Positions 22,679-38,340 are shown, numbered from the stretch's first letter. The stretch: 64,000 bases of DNA from Thecaphora thlaspeos (GCA_900291925.1 UWYS01000016.1:496001-560000), one strand, 5' to 3'. The notes: generated by a model not told the origin, from the sequence alone. Made by a program: numbers and translations.

Positions 22679-23682
22679 TCAATTGAGGTCGAGATCGAAC
22701 CCATCCTCCTCTTCCTCCTCCGCCTTCTGCTGGTGGAAGCTGCTAAAGGACGGGATCAGCTCCTCGTGTGCTGCATCTTGGTCCATGTCTTCGTCGCCCT
22801 CCGCAGCGTCCGGATCGACGGCGGCCGAGGCGCCTCCGAGCATCTCGCTCGAGTTGAGGATGCCCTGGCGCATCAGCGCGTCGCTCGGGAACGGCATCTC
22901 CTGCGGCATCGACGGCATCGCCGGGTCGTAGTACGCTGCGGCTCGCGTCGCTAATGGGTTGTAATCTGGTCCCAGAGACAGAGGTGGGGCGTCAGAGTTG
23001 GAAGGTGCGCCGTCGACGCCCAAGGAGGCCTTTTCGAGAGGCGCGGACGAAGCGGCTGAGGCTAGCGTGGGTAGCTTGTAGCCCGGCGGCGCGGACGTGT
23101 AGCGGGACAGTCGCTGAGCGTAGGACAGAAGCGTATCGTGGCGAAGCGGGTCTAGAGAGGCGGTCGGGCGCAGTAGCGAGGGCAGAGAGAAGTAGTAAGA
23201 GGTTAGAAGCCAAACGGTCACGCAAACAACAGCCCGAAACAGGGAGCTACGTCGAACTCACATTTTTCCGCCCGATCAATAGCCTCAGTCTCCTCCCTCG
23301 CCAGTTTGACGATATCGTCGAGCTCCTCCCCCATCCTGTCGAGGGCTAGGATGGCCTTCCTGGTGCTTCTGTCCCTCTGTTTCACCCTGCGTTTTAACTT
23401 TTCGATCTTGCGCTGGTTGACGGCGTGCCTCTTTGCCAGGTGGAGGCGCTGCGTCAGGAGCGCATCGACGTCTCGCAGGGCCGAGAGGATCTCTGCGGTA
23501 GACGAAGGGGTCCATTGCCTTTTAGCGTGTGGGTCCGAGACAATGGGAGGACGAGAGGCGGGCTGTTCGATCGAGGTGAAGAGCGCCTTGGAGAGAGAGG
23601 TGTAGGCGTCGAGCGTCGAGACAAGGAGGGCGCTTGTCGAGGCCTGACGCTGGTCGTCGAGGTGCGACTGTTGCTGCATCAT
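22679..23682 (-). CDS. MED4: Mediator complex subunit Med4
   Basis: Med4 is a middle-module subunit of Mediator, which bridges activators and RNA polymerase II. Exons 23682-23262 and 23151-22679 give 297 residues. The N-terminal half is a long coiled coil (LLTQRLHLAKRHAVNQRKIE, AILALDRMGEELDDIVKLAR). The join at a split codon restores the Med4 signature LSYAQRLSRYTSAPPGYKLP. The C-terminal part, rich in Pro, Asp and Glu, is disordered and ends EEEEEDGFDLDLN. I chose the Met at 23682 because it directly precedes the helical region. An in-frame Met further upstream (23820) would add about 46 residues of low-complexity leader. It diverges from SPF45 over about 350 bp. Confidence 0.88.
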
Positions 23683-24035
23683 CGTGATGGTTCTCTGCAA
23701 AGCGGACTCGAGCCAAGACGAAAGTGGAAGCAAGACGGAAGGAGAAGGAGAAGGGGAGGGGTCAAAGGAGCAAAGAGTGGAGCGCGGCCGGCGAGCGTGG
23801 CGCTGGTCCCTGCGCTCCACCTCGTCCGCCCCGCCTTCGCTTTGACTTTTTCTCGAGCGCCGCCTTCACTCGCGGGGGGGGAGTTTGGTCGCCGGAGAAG
23901 GCTCGTGACCGAAACTGTTCGCCCTTCTTCTTTGCAGTCACCTCACCCATCCCCTCAGCGTCACCCTTGAGCACTTCGGCCACCACCTCTCTTCGGGCCA
24001 GCCGTTCGGCCTTACTCCGCCTCGCCTCCGATAGC
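23683..24035. promoter_or_regulatory. Shared promoter of MED4 and SPF45
   Basis: 353 bp between two divergent starts, the tightest head-to-head pair in the window. It is GC-rich, with GGGGGGGGAG near 23875 and CACCTCACCC near 23940. No gene. Confidence 0.55.
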
Positions 24036-26851
24036 ATGTCATCGCTGCGTGGCGCCTCGCTCTACTCGGGCATCTTTGGCGACGATGCCAGCAACGACGG
24101 GACAAGCAAAGACGCCGAAACCGCCGCCCCCGCCGCTTCTTCCACTGCCTCGACGGAGACGGCCGCCACTGCACCTGTGGCCTCTACGTCTACATCCGCA
24201 CCCCTCGCTCACAATGCTGCTCAAGCTACAGCAGCATCTGCAGCACCGGCCAAGACACCAGGTACACCATCCCCGCTTTCCCTCTTGGCTGCTATAGCGT
24301 CGTGACTTAGGAACTCCGAGTGGAGGGAGGACGGAGGAAGGAGGAAGGACGGAAGAGAGGACTGAGAGAGCAGCAACACGAACGGCCCACAACAAGCTCC
24401 TTTGCCCAAGGTTTTGCTCACACTTTTGCCCTTGCATCTTCCCCTTGTCTGCTATCGCTACGACGCTCTCGATCGGCCCTGCCGCGTGTCTTGAACTCAA
24501 CCCAAATGGTTCGAACCGCTGCCCCGTTCGGACAGCTTCCGCTCCGGCCTGGTCCGCTGCGCTGAGATTTGCCCCTCGCAAGAGCGCCAGTGCCGCCAGC
24601 AAGGCCAAGCCTCGACCCAACGCAGCGCTGCTCGCCTCTTTCGCCGCACCGCCCCCGGCCGATGCCGCCCCCCGGCCCTCCGCCGCTTCGACGCCCCAGG
24701 TGGGTGTGGCAAAGGCGCCTGCTGCATCGGCGGCCTCGGCGGCTTCGACAGCCTCATCCAGCACGGAAGCGGCAGAGCCACCGCCACCATGGAACGGCAC
24801 ACATGCCCCTCATCCAGCTGCTGCTGCTGCCGACGCAACGACGGCCGTCTCCATAACGACGAGCGCCATCAGGCCCCCGGGCGCCGCTCTCGACGAGAAG
24901 CACAGCCTTTCTGCCGCTGCCCCCGTCCTCGTTCCCCCGCCCACGACGCTGCCGCAGGATGTGCTTGACAAGGATCGCCAATTGGCAAGAGCCACAGCGG
25001 GTCCAAGTCAGCGAAGACACGGCGGCGGTGCGGGAGGCGGCGAGCTCAGCGACGAACGCTGGGACGAGGATGGCGCCGGCTGGGAGGGCGAAGGGGACGA
25101 AGACGTCAATGGCTTTCTCGCCTCGTCGGCCGGTAAGAAGGCCAACAAGAAAAACGTGAGCAGCGGCGCCGGGAGTTCAACGGCTTGCCTTGCTGCAGGC
25201 GCAGTGGAAGCTAACAGCAGCGTCTCTTGCCTCTTCTGTTCACCCTTGATCACCGGCCGTTCCACCATGACCACCGCAGAAGTACAAGCGGAAGCGCGGC
25301 AACACCCCGCCAGCTGGACCCAATATGAACCACGACTACGATCCGCGCATACCAAACGACTACTTTGCCTACCGCGAGCTAGTCACGCAGCGCCGGCAGG
25401 CCGAGCTCGCCTTGATCAAGGAACAGCGGCAAAGAGAGCGCGAACGCGAGCGCGAAAGAGACCTTGATAGCTTCCAAGGCGAGCGAGGAGCGGCAAGGCT
25501 TGGCGCACGGGTACGAGACGACTGGTCCGAAGACGAAGAAGAGGATGAAGACCGCCGCCGGCGGTACCGGGACGACGAGGATGCGAGGGATGCAGACGAG
25601 AGGCGCAGGAAGCTCAGTCGCTTTGCACCACCGCCTTCATACGCTTCAGGCAGTTCGCAGACCCACCCAGCACAACCGCCGGCACCATTGTCTGTGCCGC
25701 ACACCGTCGCTGCTGCTGCTGCTTCCGGATCCTTCTTCTCGGAACCGCCACCCGGCCCACCACCGGCGCGGCCTCCACATCCAATTGCCGCCGTCTCGAG
25801 CGAAGAAGCCTTCGCCCGTCGCGCAGCCCTCAGCGCTGCCACGACGGGCGAGGAAGCCTATCTACGTCGGCTCGCCATGAGCCAAGGTCGCGCCGCGCCG
25901 CCCCCCGTACGACCGCCGCCGCCGCCGCCGCCAACAGCGCTACCGCCTGCTGTACCTCCGCCAACGCAGGCGGCTGGACCGCCACCTTCATCTCTGTCGG
26001 TCACGGGAGACATGGACCTCAAGGCCCGGCAGTCTGCCGCAGCAGCTATTGCCGCTCGACTCGCCAAGGTGCTGCCACCGCCTGGACCACCCCCGCCTCC
26101 GGTGGCGCCCGCCTCGGGAGAGGCGAGGGAAGCCGATACAGCGTCCGCAACGTCGGCTCGCCTGAATCCACACGATTTCGCAGCGAGGATGATGACGAAG
26201 TACGGATACCAGGAGGGTCAAGGCATCGTAAGTCCCCGCTCTTCCCCTCTCCGCCTCCCCTCTCCTCTTCTTACTCTCACATCATGACTGACCCTCTCCT
26301 CACCTCCGCGCTCCAATCTGAGCGCATCTACAGGGGGCAGAGGGCAACAAAGGTCTTCTCACGCCCCTTCTCTCGACCTCGTCGGGCAAAGGACGCGGAG
26401 CGATCTCCAACGACCAGCAAGACGCAAAGAGGCGAGAAGAACTCGAAAAGTACGGCGAGGCGTCCAGCACGGTCGTGCTGTACAATCTGGTTCAGAGGAA
26501 AGAGATGGAAGACGAAAGCGAGAGGGACGAGATGTTGAAGGATATCGGTACGTCACCCTTCTTTCTCCCCCGTTGGTGGCTTATGCTGTTGAGTGGGAGG
26601 ATGGGCCGTTCTGACCTGTTCGAAATATATCTCTCCCTCTTCTGTGACGCACGGCGAGGATAGAGGAGGAATGTACAAAGTACGGCTATGTCGCTTCTGT
26701 CCGACCGCTCTTGAACGTCGAGGGAGGGGTAGCGGTAGCGGTGGAATATACGGGCGAAGCGGGAGCGTGGAGAGCGGTGAGAGCCCTGGATGGACGTTTC
26801 TTTGCGGGCAAGACGGTCAGAGCGAGATTTTGCAACGGCGCGACGAGATAA
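24036..26851 (+). CDS. RBM17: Splicing factor SPF45 (RBM17), G-patch plus UHM
   Basis: SPF45 acts in 3' splice-site choice. Its UHM-type RRM binds ULM peptides of U2AF65, SF1 and SF3B1. Exons 24036-24261, 24536-25155, 25280-26227, 26334-26547 and 26664-26851 give 731 residues. Landmarks in order: SGIFGDD (residues 12-18), AWSAALRFAPRK (about 80), YDPRIPNDYFAYRELVTQRR (family motif near 300), and an Arg/Glu-rich helix. Then come proline-rich stretches with runs of six or more prolines, the G-patch FAARMMTKYGYQEGQGIG (about 585-605), and the UHM, about 645-731, with VVLYNLV, EEECTKYGYVASVR and the UHM-specific R-x-F in RFFAGKTVRARF. Longer than the human protein (401) because of low-complexity inserts. 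The first intron is 274 nt. Confidence 0.92.
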
Positions 26852-27884
26852 ACGGGCGGATGCGGGGGAACGCGCGAGGAGGATGTGGTCTTCCCAGAAG
26901 AGGATCTTTGCTGTTGTCGTTCTTATTCTTTCTTCCGATTGCTACCGCTGCTACTGCTGAGGCTGCTGCTGCGGCTGCTGCGGAAGACGGTGGCGTTGGC
27001 GGTGACTTCTGCAGGGTAGGGTGCCATACCGTTACAAGAGTATCATTATTTCTTCTCTGATTGTACGACTTCAACCATTGCAGGTGTGACTGCGCTTGAC
27101 GGGGTGGTATGAGCGCGGGGGGGGGGGGAGACATGGCTCGAGCGGGGGAAATTTTGTTGTGGAGAGAAGCAAGAAAAGGGCCGCTAAATTATAATAACAA
27201 TATTAATAGTAAATTGAAAAAGTAAAATAAAAAGGGTGGCGCCTGCCAGCGATGACGGGATAGCCTGGCATCGCCACCGAGAGCGCCACCGAGAGGCTGA
27301 TGACGTTTTTGCGTTTCCACGTCCCCTTCGTTGCGCGGCCTGCAGGTGAGGGCGACGCACGTATGTTGGATTGATTTATTTTTTCGAGATCAGTCAGCCA
27401 GCCCCAGCGAGGCAGCAGCGAGGCAGCAAGCAGGGCACGGGGCAAGTGGTGTGTTGGAAAACGACGGCGGCGGCGGGGCCAGCCTACACGCCAGCAGAAG
27501 GTGTGTGAGAGAGAGAGGAGGAAAATGGCATTGTTGGGCCCTGGCGAGAGCACGCGCATCCACCTTGGCCCCTTGGCTGGCTTTACTCTCTTCGCCCCCT
27601 CCCCCGCTCCACCTCCTCCTCCTTCCAAAACCACCACCATCATCACTCACCCTCGACATCCCTCCCACCCCTGCTGACAACCGGGTACGATACCTCTATC
27701 TTCCACGCCCAACCCAGTCGACGCGCACACCGCACCCCCCCCCCCCCCCCGCACCCATCGATCGTGACAGCCTCTCCGCTCGACCTTCCCACCGGTCTCG
27801 TAGCTTCAAGGCGAGCCCAATCAGTCTGTCGCCTCTGCTACATTCTCCACTTTCGAAATAGCACCGACAAACAAGCAGGCAACC
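26852..27884. other. Intergenic region between SPF45 and CHO1
   Basis: 1033 bp without a supportable gene. It includes a GCTGCT-rich stretch near 26945-26990, a G12 tract at 27117-27128, a sharply AT-rich patch at about 27185-27234, and a C16 tract at 27735-27750. The last 200 bp are C/T-rich leader of CHO1. Confidence 0.55.
27185..27234. other. AT-rich island
   Basis: About 50 bp consisting almost only of A and T (TAAATTATAATAACAATATT and following) inside an otherwise GC-rich genome. It could be a transcription end, an origin-like element or simple-sequence decay. Nothing in the sequence decides this. Confidence 0.8.
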
Positions 27885-29048
27885 ATGAGCAAACAGTCTG
27901 GAAACGCCGGGATCAGACAGAGGAACGCCGCAGGTGCAGGTGCAAAGAACCTCACCAGGGAACAGCCGATCAAGGACAACGAACTCGTCAAGTTCGTAGA
28001 GACCGACGGTCACTTCAGCCTCGTCCGGTGCGTTTCCCAATTACTCCCTCGTCTGTGGTAATCTTCATCTATCTGAGGAATCGCGACACCTGACCGCATG
28101 ACCTCTCCCTCACTCACACACCCCTTCCCCTTACCGACATCGCAGCAACTTCCACTTGGCCGATGCCTTTACGCTGATGAACGCCTTTTGCGGCGCCCAG
28201 TCGCTCTTCGCCTCGGGCCGCTACCTGCTCACCTCGGACCCGAAACACGCCTGGTTCGCGCTGTGGTTCCCGCTCTTTGGAGTCATCTTTGACCTGCTCG
28301 ACGGCAAGGTGGCGCGGTGGAGGAAGAGCAGCAGCATGCTCGGACAGGAACTCGACAGTCTGGCCGACTCGGTGAGTAGCTTGCTGTGGTGGCCGCCTTT
28401 GTCTTCTACTGGCTGCCATCTCTCCCTCTCACCCCTCCCCCTCTCTCTTTTGCTGACGTTGACCCCGTCATGATCTCTCTTTCTTACGCGCAGCTCTCGT
28501 TTGGCGCCGCCCCAGCCTTTGCAGCCTATTCGCTCGGTCTGCGCACGCCGTTCGACTCTCTGCTGCTGACGATGTTCGTCTGCGCTGGAGTCGCGCGTCT
28601 TGCTCGCTTCAATGTCACGGCCGTCTCGATCCCGCACGATTCGACTGGAAAGGCGCGGTACTTTGAAGGACTTCCCATCCCCTCGTCTCTCGTCCTCGTG
28701 GGTGGCATGGCGCTCTGTCTTCTCACTGGACGAGTGGAAGCAGGCGGTCTTCCCATCCCCCTCGCTCGCGAACGCGGCTACCTCTCTTCGAAGGGTCTGA
28801 CGTTTACCGGGTCGCTCAAGGAGTATATCCCCGAAGCTCTGGCGGGTGGTAGAGGTGTACCTCTTGGAATCTGGACGGTGGACGTATCGAGTCATATCGA
28901 GAAGGTCGTTGGACTCTTGCCTCTGCATTCGTCGACGGTTAGGGAGTGGAGTCAGGTCGGTGTGGTAGAGGGACACTGGATCAGTCTCGTCTGGGCCGCT
29001 TGGGCCATGGCTATGGTTAGCAAGACGCTTAGGGTTCCCAAGCCCTAG
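27885..29048 (+). CDS. CHO1: Phosphatidylserine synthase (CDP-diacylglycerol:serine)
   Basis: Makes phosphatidylserine from CDP-diacylglycerol and L-serine in the ER membrane, the first step of the CDP-DAG route to PE and PC. Exons 27885-28027, 28146-28371 and 28494-29048 give 307 residues. The CDP-alcohol phosphatidyltransferase motif D-G-x2-A-R-x8-G-x3-D-x3-D runs over the second intron: [18 protein letters not shown], then [16 protein letters not shown] (about residues 97-130). Hydrophobic segments follow ([47 protein letters not shown]). The N-terminal 50 residues are hydrophilic, as in yeast Cho1. The start is the first Met, and the frame before it is closed by stops in the C-rich leader. 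Confidence 0.94.
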
Positions 29049-29413
29049 AAAAGATCCTCTCTGGAGCGAACGATTAACATCCCCCCCCCCTCTCTTTTGT
29101 CTAAGTCCTCAAAGCCGCTACTGCTACTCTGTCGTTCAGATAACACACCGTCGATGTCACTTCACCCAAAGTCCTATATGCTCTCCCTCCTCTTTCACCA
29201 ATGTTCCCTCCCCTGCATCCCCCCTCTCGGTCACACACTTATATTGTTACGTTCCCCGTCCTCCTCTCGACCATTTTGCGCATTTCCTAGCTACATATGG
29301 TCGATCAAAGGCGTGACAAAGGCGACACGGCATGGCATCAGGGCCGCCGTGCGTAGCATGGCTGGCCACACTTGCCCAGTGCTGCCCCTTCCCCCCCCCC
29401 CCCCACGACGGTC
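29049..29413. other. Convergent 3' flanks of CHO1 and SSM4
   Basis: 365 bp. A C14 tract lies at 29391-29404, 10 bp from the SSM4 stop codon. No gene. Confidence 0.5.
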
Positions 29414-32400
29414 TCATCGGAAGAGGACATCGGGCATCGTCCCCTCGGCCTCGAACCGCGCATCGCCTCTTCCCTCCTGCTCCACCGTCGCCGCCGCCGT
29501 CGTCATCGTCGTCGTTGAAGCTGCCTCTACTGTGCCAGCGCCATCAACCTTGACATCGCCTCCTCCGTCCCGCGCAGCGGTGTTGGGAGCCTCGTAGTTT
29601 TTCAGCTCCGTTGACTCCAAGAATACCTCGTCCTTGAGCAGATCCGTCCAGCTCTCCATCCGCCTCCTCACCATCTCCCTCGCCTGCAACGCGCACAGCC
29701 CGCCCAACACCGCGCCGTATGCCATCCGCAGTGCCATCTGCTCCCTCTCCACCGTCGCCTCCGTATCACCTGCCACCATCCTGTGCTCCGCCAGCCGTAG
29801 TGCAGCGTCGGCTAGAGCGGCGGGCGCGAGCAAGAGCAAGAGGCACGTCATGGAGATGGGTAGCACCACGTCGCGGTAGCCCGCCCAGACCCGAAGACGG
29901 CGGAAGCCGTTGACTTGGAGCGTGTAGAAGCTGTCAACAACCGAGCGAAGCGGCCGCCAGGTGGGTGGGACGAGCGTGGCAAAGAGCCACAAGAGCAGCT
30001 TGCACTCGACCAGCCCCAGCGCCCACGACTGCCACAGGTCGACCTCTGGCACCGTCGACTGCGCAAAGCGGATCGGGACGACAATGTCTGTTCCCGCCAA
30101 ACCAAACCAAAAAGTCAAAAAAAAGTCAGGAGGCAAGGTGCGTGGTGTGCGCGGACGGGTAAGTTTGCGTAAGCGGGCCATGCAGCGTCCAGACTGTCCC
30201 GGATGTCACTCACATTGATTGATCGTCAGGCCCACCAACAGCGGCACCGCCCCCCCCAGCCCGACTCCAAGAACGGCCGCCCGGCCCAGCCTGAATCCCC
30301 TCCTCGCCAGGCTGACCGCGACAAAGATCAGCGGCCTCACAGCCGGAGGCAGGCGAATGGCCGATGTGGCCCGCAGCTGGGAACGGCGGTAGAGGCGGCA
30401 CGTCCCCCCGACGAACCAGACGGCCGCGCCGACGAGCGCTGCGCCGAGCAAGTACGAGTAGGTGTCGTGCGGTTCCCTCTGGGTCCACTCCTCGCCGACG
30501 GTGTCCGACAGGCGCGCCCAGCAAGCGCGGCCTAGCACCAGCGGTACCGCCAGCATCAGCATCGTAGCGACACTGTGCGTCAGCCACAGCAGCGCCAGCA
30601 GCACCGTGATCCGCGCTCGGAAGTGCGGGGGCATGTACATCGTCACGTAGCTCGGTCTGGGCGTCTTGGTGGCCGCCGCTTCGTCCTGCTTATGGATGGC
30701 CTCTGCGCCGCGTTCGTCGAGCGCAGTGCCGTCCGCATGCACCGGGATGATGAGCGGGCCCGACGTGATCGCCTTGTCGTCGCCCGGCACCCGGCAGAAG
30801 CCGCCATCAGGCACAAATGCAACCTCGACGTCGTCGTGGGTCGGGGCCGTCGCTGTCACCGGTCCTAGTGCCGGTGCCGGTCTCGCCGGCGCTGCGTCGG
30901 AAGGAGACGTTTCGAGCCCGTTAGCGCTGTCGTGGAGCGCGACCTCAGCTTCACCCTCTGCAGCGGCATTAGCGGGGACGGCGGCAGCGGGGACGACGTC
31001 CGGGATGGCCTCTGGGCTGGCCCGTTTGCCCAACAGCCACGCAGTCCACGTCCTCGCGACATGGCGGCCCCTCTGCTCAGGAAAGTCGCCGCCGATCATG
31101 TAGGTGCTCAGCCGCATCATGCGCGATGCCGCCTTCCACCACCGCTCGAGCGCGCCACCAAAGACAGCCTCGGCGTCAATCTTTTCGCCGAGCCAGGGCA
31201 ACGCTAGGTGGACGGCGAGCAGATCGAGGGGCACCTCGCTCAGCGGGTCCATCGGCTTCCAGCGCAGCGGCAGGACGCCTGTGGAGTGGAGCGCATACCG
31301 CAGGAAGTAGGTGCTCGCGCCGACTGAGGCCACCAGAAACCCGGCGTACATGACCGCTGACGCGCCAATCTTGCGCAGCTGCGTGAGCGAAGGCTTGCTG
31401 AGGATATCCTTGATCGGGTGGAAGCCAGGTTCGTTCGGGTTCCGGATAAAGCAAAGCACGCCCGACCGCAGGATGCCGCGCGTCATGTCGACGTACTGGG
31501 CGAAGAGGAACATGTAGACGGTCCCGCCCATCCAGCGCGTGAATCCGAACGTGAAGGGGGCCGAGCGGATCCCGGCCGGCCAATTGAAGATGGTCGGCTC
31601 GGCAAAGATCGGAATGAGGCAGAGGTCGAGCAGCAGGCCACAGCCGAACGGAAAGAGGATGAGCTCGACAAAGAGGAAGCCGGCCACCTTGACGATCAGC
31701 AGCTGCTGCTCCATGATCAGCCGGAACGTCCTCTCTTCGTCGCCGAGCACCGCCGGCGCCACTGCCGCCTCGTCGTTGTCGACGGCCGCGGGCTGGGGCC
31801 GCGCGGACGGCATCGGTGCCCGCTTGGCGACTTGGCGGTAGACGCCGAGCGCCAGCAGCCAGTAGACGAGGCCCAGGCCGACGCAGAGGCCGCGGTCTGA
31901 GCTCGAAGACCTTAGCGTCCGTGCGTCGATCATGTCCACAGCGTCCTGAAGCGCGACCTGCAGCGTTTCGAGCGGCCGCATTACGGCGGTCTGGATGGCC
32001 GTCTTGGCGTCGGCCTTGAGGCCTTTTAGGACGATTTCAGCGGCAACCGGATCGAATGACCAGGGCGAGCACTCCAGCAGCCTGATGAGGAACGACCAGT
32101 ACGAGCCGTGCGATGCAGCAGCTGCAGCGTCAGAGTGCATCTGCTCAACACCCTTCAATGCGTCGCTGCCACCGCCACTGCCTTCGCTGCTCCGAACCAG
32201 AGACCAAGCAGCCGACAGAAGACCATTCGGCGAAGAAGAAATGGCGATTGCCGTCGGCCCCGCGGTCTTCGTCAATTTTGCCGTGATCAGCGGCCAGACG
32301 TAGCGCGCGCCGAGCCGGATGATGGCGTCAAAGACAGGATCGGTGATGCACCTCAGCAGCTTGATGGGCGCCGCGGCGAGCGTCAGCAGCCGCGTTCCGG

Positions 32401-34816
32401 GGCCCAGCACCTTGCCGACGACGTAGGGCAGCATGACGAAGGTAAGCATCGCGAAGCCACAGAGGACGACCATCAGGAACAGGTTCTGCACCAGCGTAGA
32501 TAGCGGACCGCGCATCCCGATCGCCTCCATCAGCCCGTCGATCTCCTCGAGGAAGCCGACCTCGTCGTCAAAGTTGTCGCCGTCGTCTTCGTTGTCGTCG
32601 TCGCGATCGCCGCCATCTTCCCTGGCATCGCCGACGGCGTTGAGCAGAGCTTCAGCGACGGGGTCTCCATTGGCGGCGGCGGCGAGGACGACCTGTCGGT
32701 CTGGCACGGCCGCAGCGAGGGCGGCAAGGGAGGCGTCGGCAGTGTCGCCAACCTCTTCTACGTCGTCGCCGATGTCGTTCGACGTTGCTGGTCGGACCCC
32801 GAACCCACTAGCGCCTGCTGCTGCCCCCGCCTCGCCGTCGAGCTGTGCGGCGCTCGCTTCTGTCGCGTCGTTTCTCCCCGCCAGCTGCGGCTGCTCCCGC
32901 CGCAGACCGCCTGGCTTGGCCGTGGTTGCGCCGTCTCGCTGACCCGTCTCGGCCGTCGGCGCAGGCGTCTGCAGCGCATCCGAGGACGACGATATTGTTG
33001 GATCGAAGGCGTCGGGCCCCGACGTGGCATCTGCGGTCGCGGCGTCGCTGCTGGCGGTGCTGCTGCCGTATGCCGCCTCCTCGGCCGCTTCTTGTCCCAG
33101 CCCTGCGCCGGACCGCGCCAATCCGGACTGAGGGTGGGCCTCGTTCGCCGAGAAGTCGTCGTCGTTGTCCCGCGCCTCGCCGGTTACCTTTGGCGAGCCT
33201 GTTGCACCGAGCGCCCGCCCCTTGCCCTTGTCTGTCGTCGAATCGGCATGGTTCCAAAAGTCGCCGTCGTCACCCGCGACTCCCTCGACGGGCAGAGCGG
33301 TGGCGTCGGTGCCGACGGCGGCCCATTTCGACCCTTCCTGCCAGCTGGGCACCGATAGCGAGGCGGCGTTACCGTCGGCCATGAACTTGCTGTGCCGCCT
33401 TGGCGTCAACGACTCGGTCGAGCTGCTCCACGACGGCCATCGCCCTTCCTCTGATGAGTCGCTCGCGGGAAGGGCATCGCCGTCCCCCGGGAACGGCGAT
33501 AGTGGTTTGTGTGGCTCGAGATCGTCTTGGTCAAACTCGCTGCTGAGAATGCTGGCGTTGGTGTCGTCTATGGCCCCTTCGGTGTCGAAGTCGAAACGGA
33601 AGCCCGGTCTGGGAATCCCCTGAGCCTTGTGGGAGGGAGCAAGCGCTGGCTCGGAAGATACCGCTGCTGATTCGGAGCTCATACCTGCGTCCTCGGCCCG
33701 CAGGGTCGGCGGTGCGAAGCGTTGCAGTCGCATCCGGCGGAGCTCTGCTGCCGTCAGACGCTCGTAGTCTTCGCCTGCCTCGTCCGAGTCACCGCCGTCG
33801 GCCGCGTCGCCTTCTCCCGCCTCGGTGATGCTGAGTTGGGCCTCGACCAGCGAATCTCGCTCGGCGTTGGCCGCCCTCAGCCTGTCCTGCAGCTGGTGCA
33901 CCCGCAGGGCCAACGCCGCCTCCCTGGCCTGCGCTTCAATCCGCGCCTCTGCGTTGTTGCGTGCCGCCAGAGCAGCGGCTGGGATGATCCTCGCCTCTGC
34001 TGGCCACCCTCCTGGCCCCGCCAGCGCGTCTTCTCGCACGGCGTTGCCCTCGTCATCGCCCTGCACCTGATCTTGCTGCTGTTGCTGCACCGCTATCCGG
34101 TCGAGCTGCTGCGGCATGTTCTGCAGAATCCACTCGCGGAGGAGAAATATCGCGACAAAGAGGACGACGATGACGCAGGTGACGATCTGGCCCTCGAAGC
34201 AGTCATGTGCAAGCGATTTGGCGAAGGCCTGGAGCCTACCTTTGGTCAGCAGCCGCGCGAAGCCGCCGCCGCCGACGCCGGTGCTAGCCCTCGCAGAAGC
34301 AGTCGGATTAAGCGCCGCGGTGGACATGGCGGCGATCGAGGTGACCGCCACCGTCGTCCGTGGCGGTGCGGGCGCATCTACGCCAGCAAAGGGTACGAGG
34401 CCGAAGAGGGCAAGCTCGGCCACGCCTTCTCCCGACCAGAACACGAAGCGCCAGATGTTGACGTTGATCACCGGAAGGACGGCGAGCCATACGAATGCGA
34501 CGAGCGTGGCCCTGGCCAAGAGAAGGAGAAGCTGTGCGGAGCGCTTGATCGACCTGCGAAGGTAGAGGTAGGCGGGGAGGTTGCCGTCTGTAGGCATGTC
34601 GGCGCGGTAGCGCTTGTGAAAGATGAACGAGTGGCTGCACAGCTCGCAGTACTTTTTGCGCGAGTGCTGAAGCCACTCTACGAGGCAATCCTGGTGGCAG
34701 AAGCGGATGGAGCCGGTACATTTGCAGGGGTGATACAGGGGCTGGTCGGGCTCCGGGCCGCTGCGGCAGATGCGACACGACTCGCCGCCATCGTCGTCGA
34801 GGTTGGTCAGGTCCAT
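29414..34816 (-). CDS. SSM4: ERAD E3 ubiquitin ligase Doa10/SSM4 (RING-CH, MARCH6 type)
   Basis: Polytopic ER and inner-nuclear-membrane ubiquitin ligase for degradation of misfolded proteins and of sterol enzymes such as squalene monooxygenase. Exons 34816-30214 and 30087-29414 give 1758 residues. The RING-CH finger is at the N terminus, with Cys14, Cys17, Cys31, Cys33, His41, Cys44, Cys57 and Cys60. The first hydrophobic pair starts near residue 95. A soluble linker of several hundred residues, rich in Ala, Asp, Glu and Ser, follows (about 260-760). Many membrane segments come after it (e.g. LFLMVVLCGFAMLTFVMLPY, FLVASVGASTYFLRYAL). The linker contains IPRPGFRFDF. The C-terminal exon has VVPIRFAQSTVPEVDLWQSW, as in MARCH6, and ends in a Thr/Ala-rich tail. 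Longer than yeast Doa10 (1319). Confidence 0.95.
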
Positions 34817-37513
<2,697 letters not shown>

Positions 37514-38340
37514 AGAGGGGGCGGCGGGGCATTCTGTCTTCGCGCCTTCGTTCGTCTTGCGCAACTCTCGTGCGTGGTCATGTTTCCGCGTTCCTTTCGG
37601 CCGATCGACCTTCCAACTACAATGCATGGACATCCCGCTTCACCTGTCTATAGCCTGGGCTGAGCGAGCGTTCCAGGGTGGGGGGGGGGAAGGGGGCTCC
37701 GAGCGAGGGGTGTTGGAGGAAGAAGAAAGCCCTTTTGGCTGCGCGCACGCAACCCTGGCTTCCCTTGACCTAGCTCGTTGGTCGGACGTGCGGGCGTCGG
37801 GGCCACCACGCGCCACGAAAAGCTACGACGGGAAAAGACGAGCAAGAAGCGCACAGGCCACGCCAGAAGCCAGGCAAGCCAACCAGCCAACCAGCCAACC
37901 AGCCAACCAGCCAACCAACCAGCCAACCAACCAGCCGGGCCTCGGAAACCCTGACAACGCCCGACGCTCTGCTCCCTCCTTCTTTCCTGCCTCCTCGCCT
38001 CACTACCCCCCTTGTCCCTTTGCTTCCCATCACCTATCACGTCGCCATCACCACTACTTGCACCGCCGAATAGCCCCGACTTAGCTCGCGATACCGCCCT
38101 CTCATCAGCATCAGCCTACTGTAACGCCGCAGCGCGCTCAACTTCAACGCCACGGGCCGGGGAACCCCATGCCGCCCTTTCTACCTTCCGTCCCTCTCCA
38201 CCTCCCTCTGCTTCCTGCCTTCGACCACCGCGGTCGCTCCCTCTAGCGTCCAAGCATATCGCAGCGACGAACTCGAGCAGCACCCCGTCGCATACGCCTC
38301 CGATCACCGCTCGCTCGCCCGCCCGCCCGCTTCCGGCACG
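37514..38340. other. Intergenic: DDX41 3' flank and PAN2 leader/promoter
   Basis: 827 bp. It has a G10 tract at 37680-37689, a CAAC/CAGC repeat and C/T-rich leader sequence. The long open frame here (37377-38084) is a composition product and has no domain. Confidence 0.5.
37879..37937. repeat. CCAACCAG-type tandem repeat
   Basis: Seven or more alternating AACC and AGCC units in a row, about 400 bp upstream of PAN2. Confidence 0.9.

Noticed and set aside
24506..24518. GGTTCGAACC, resembling a tRNA B box
   Set aside because: No A box or cloverleaf around it; it lies in the first intron of SPF45. A similar GTTCGAACC near 9402 also lacks a tRNA fold.
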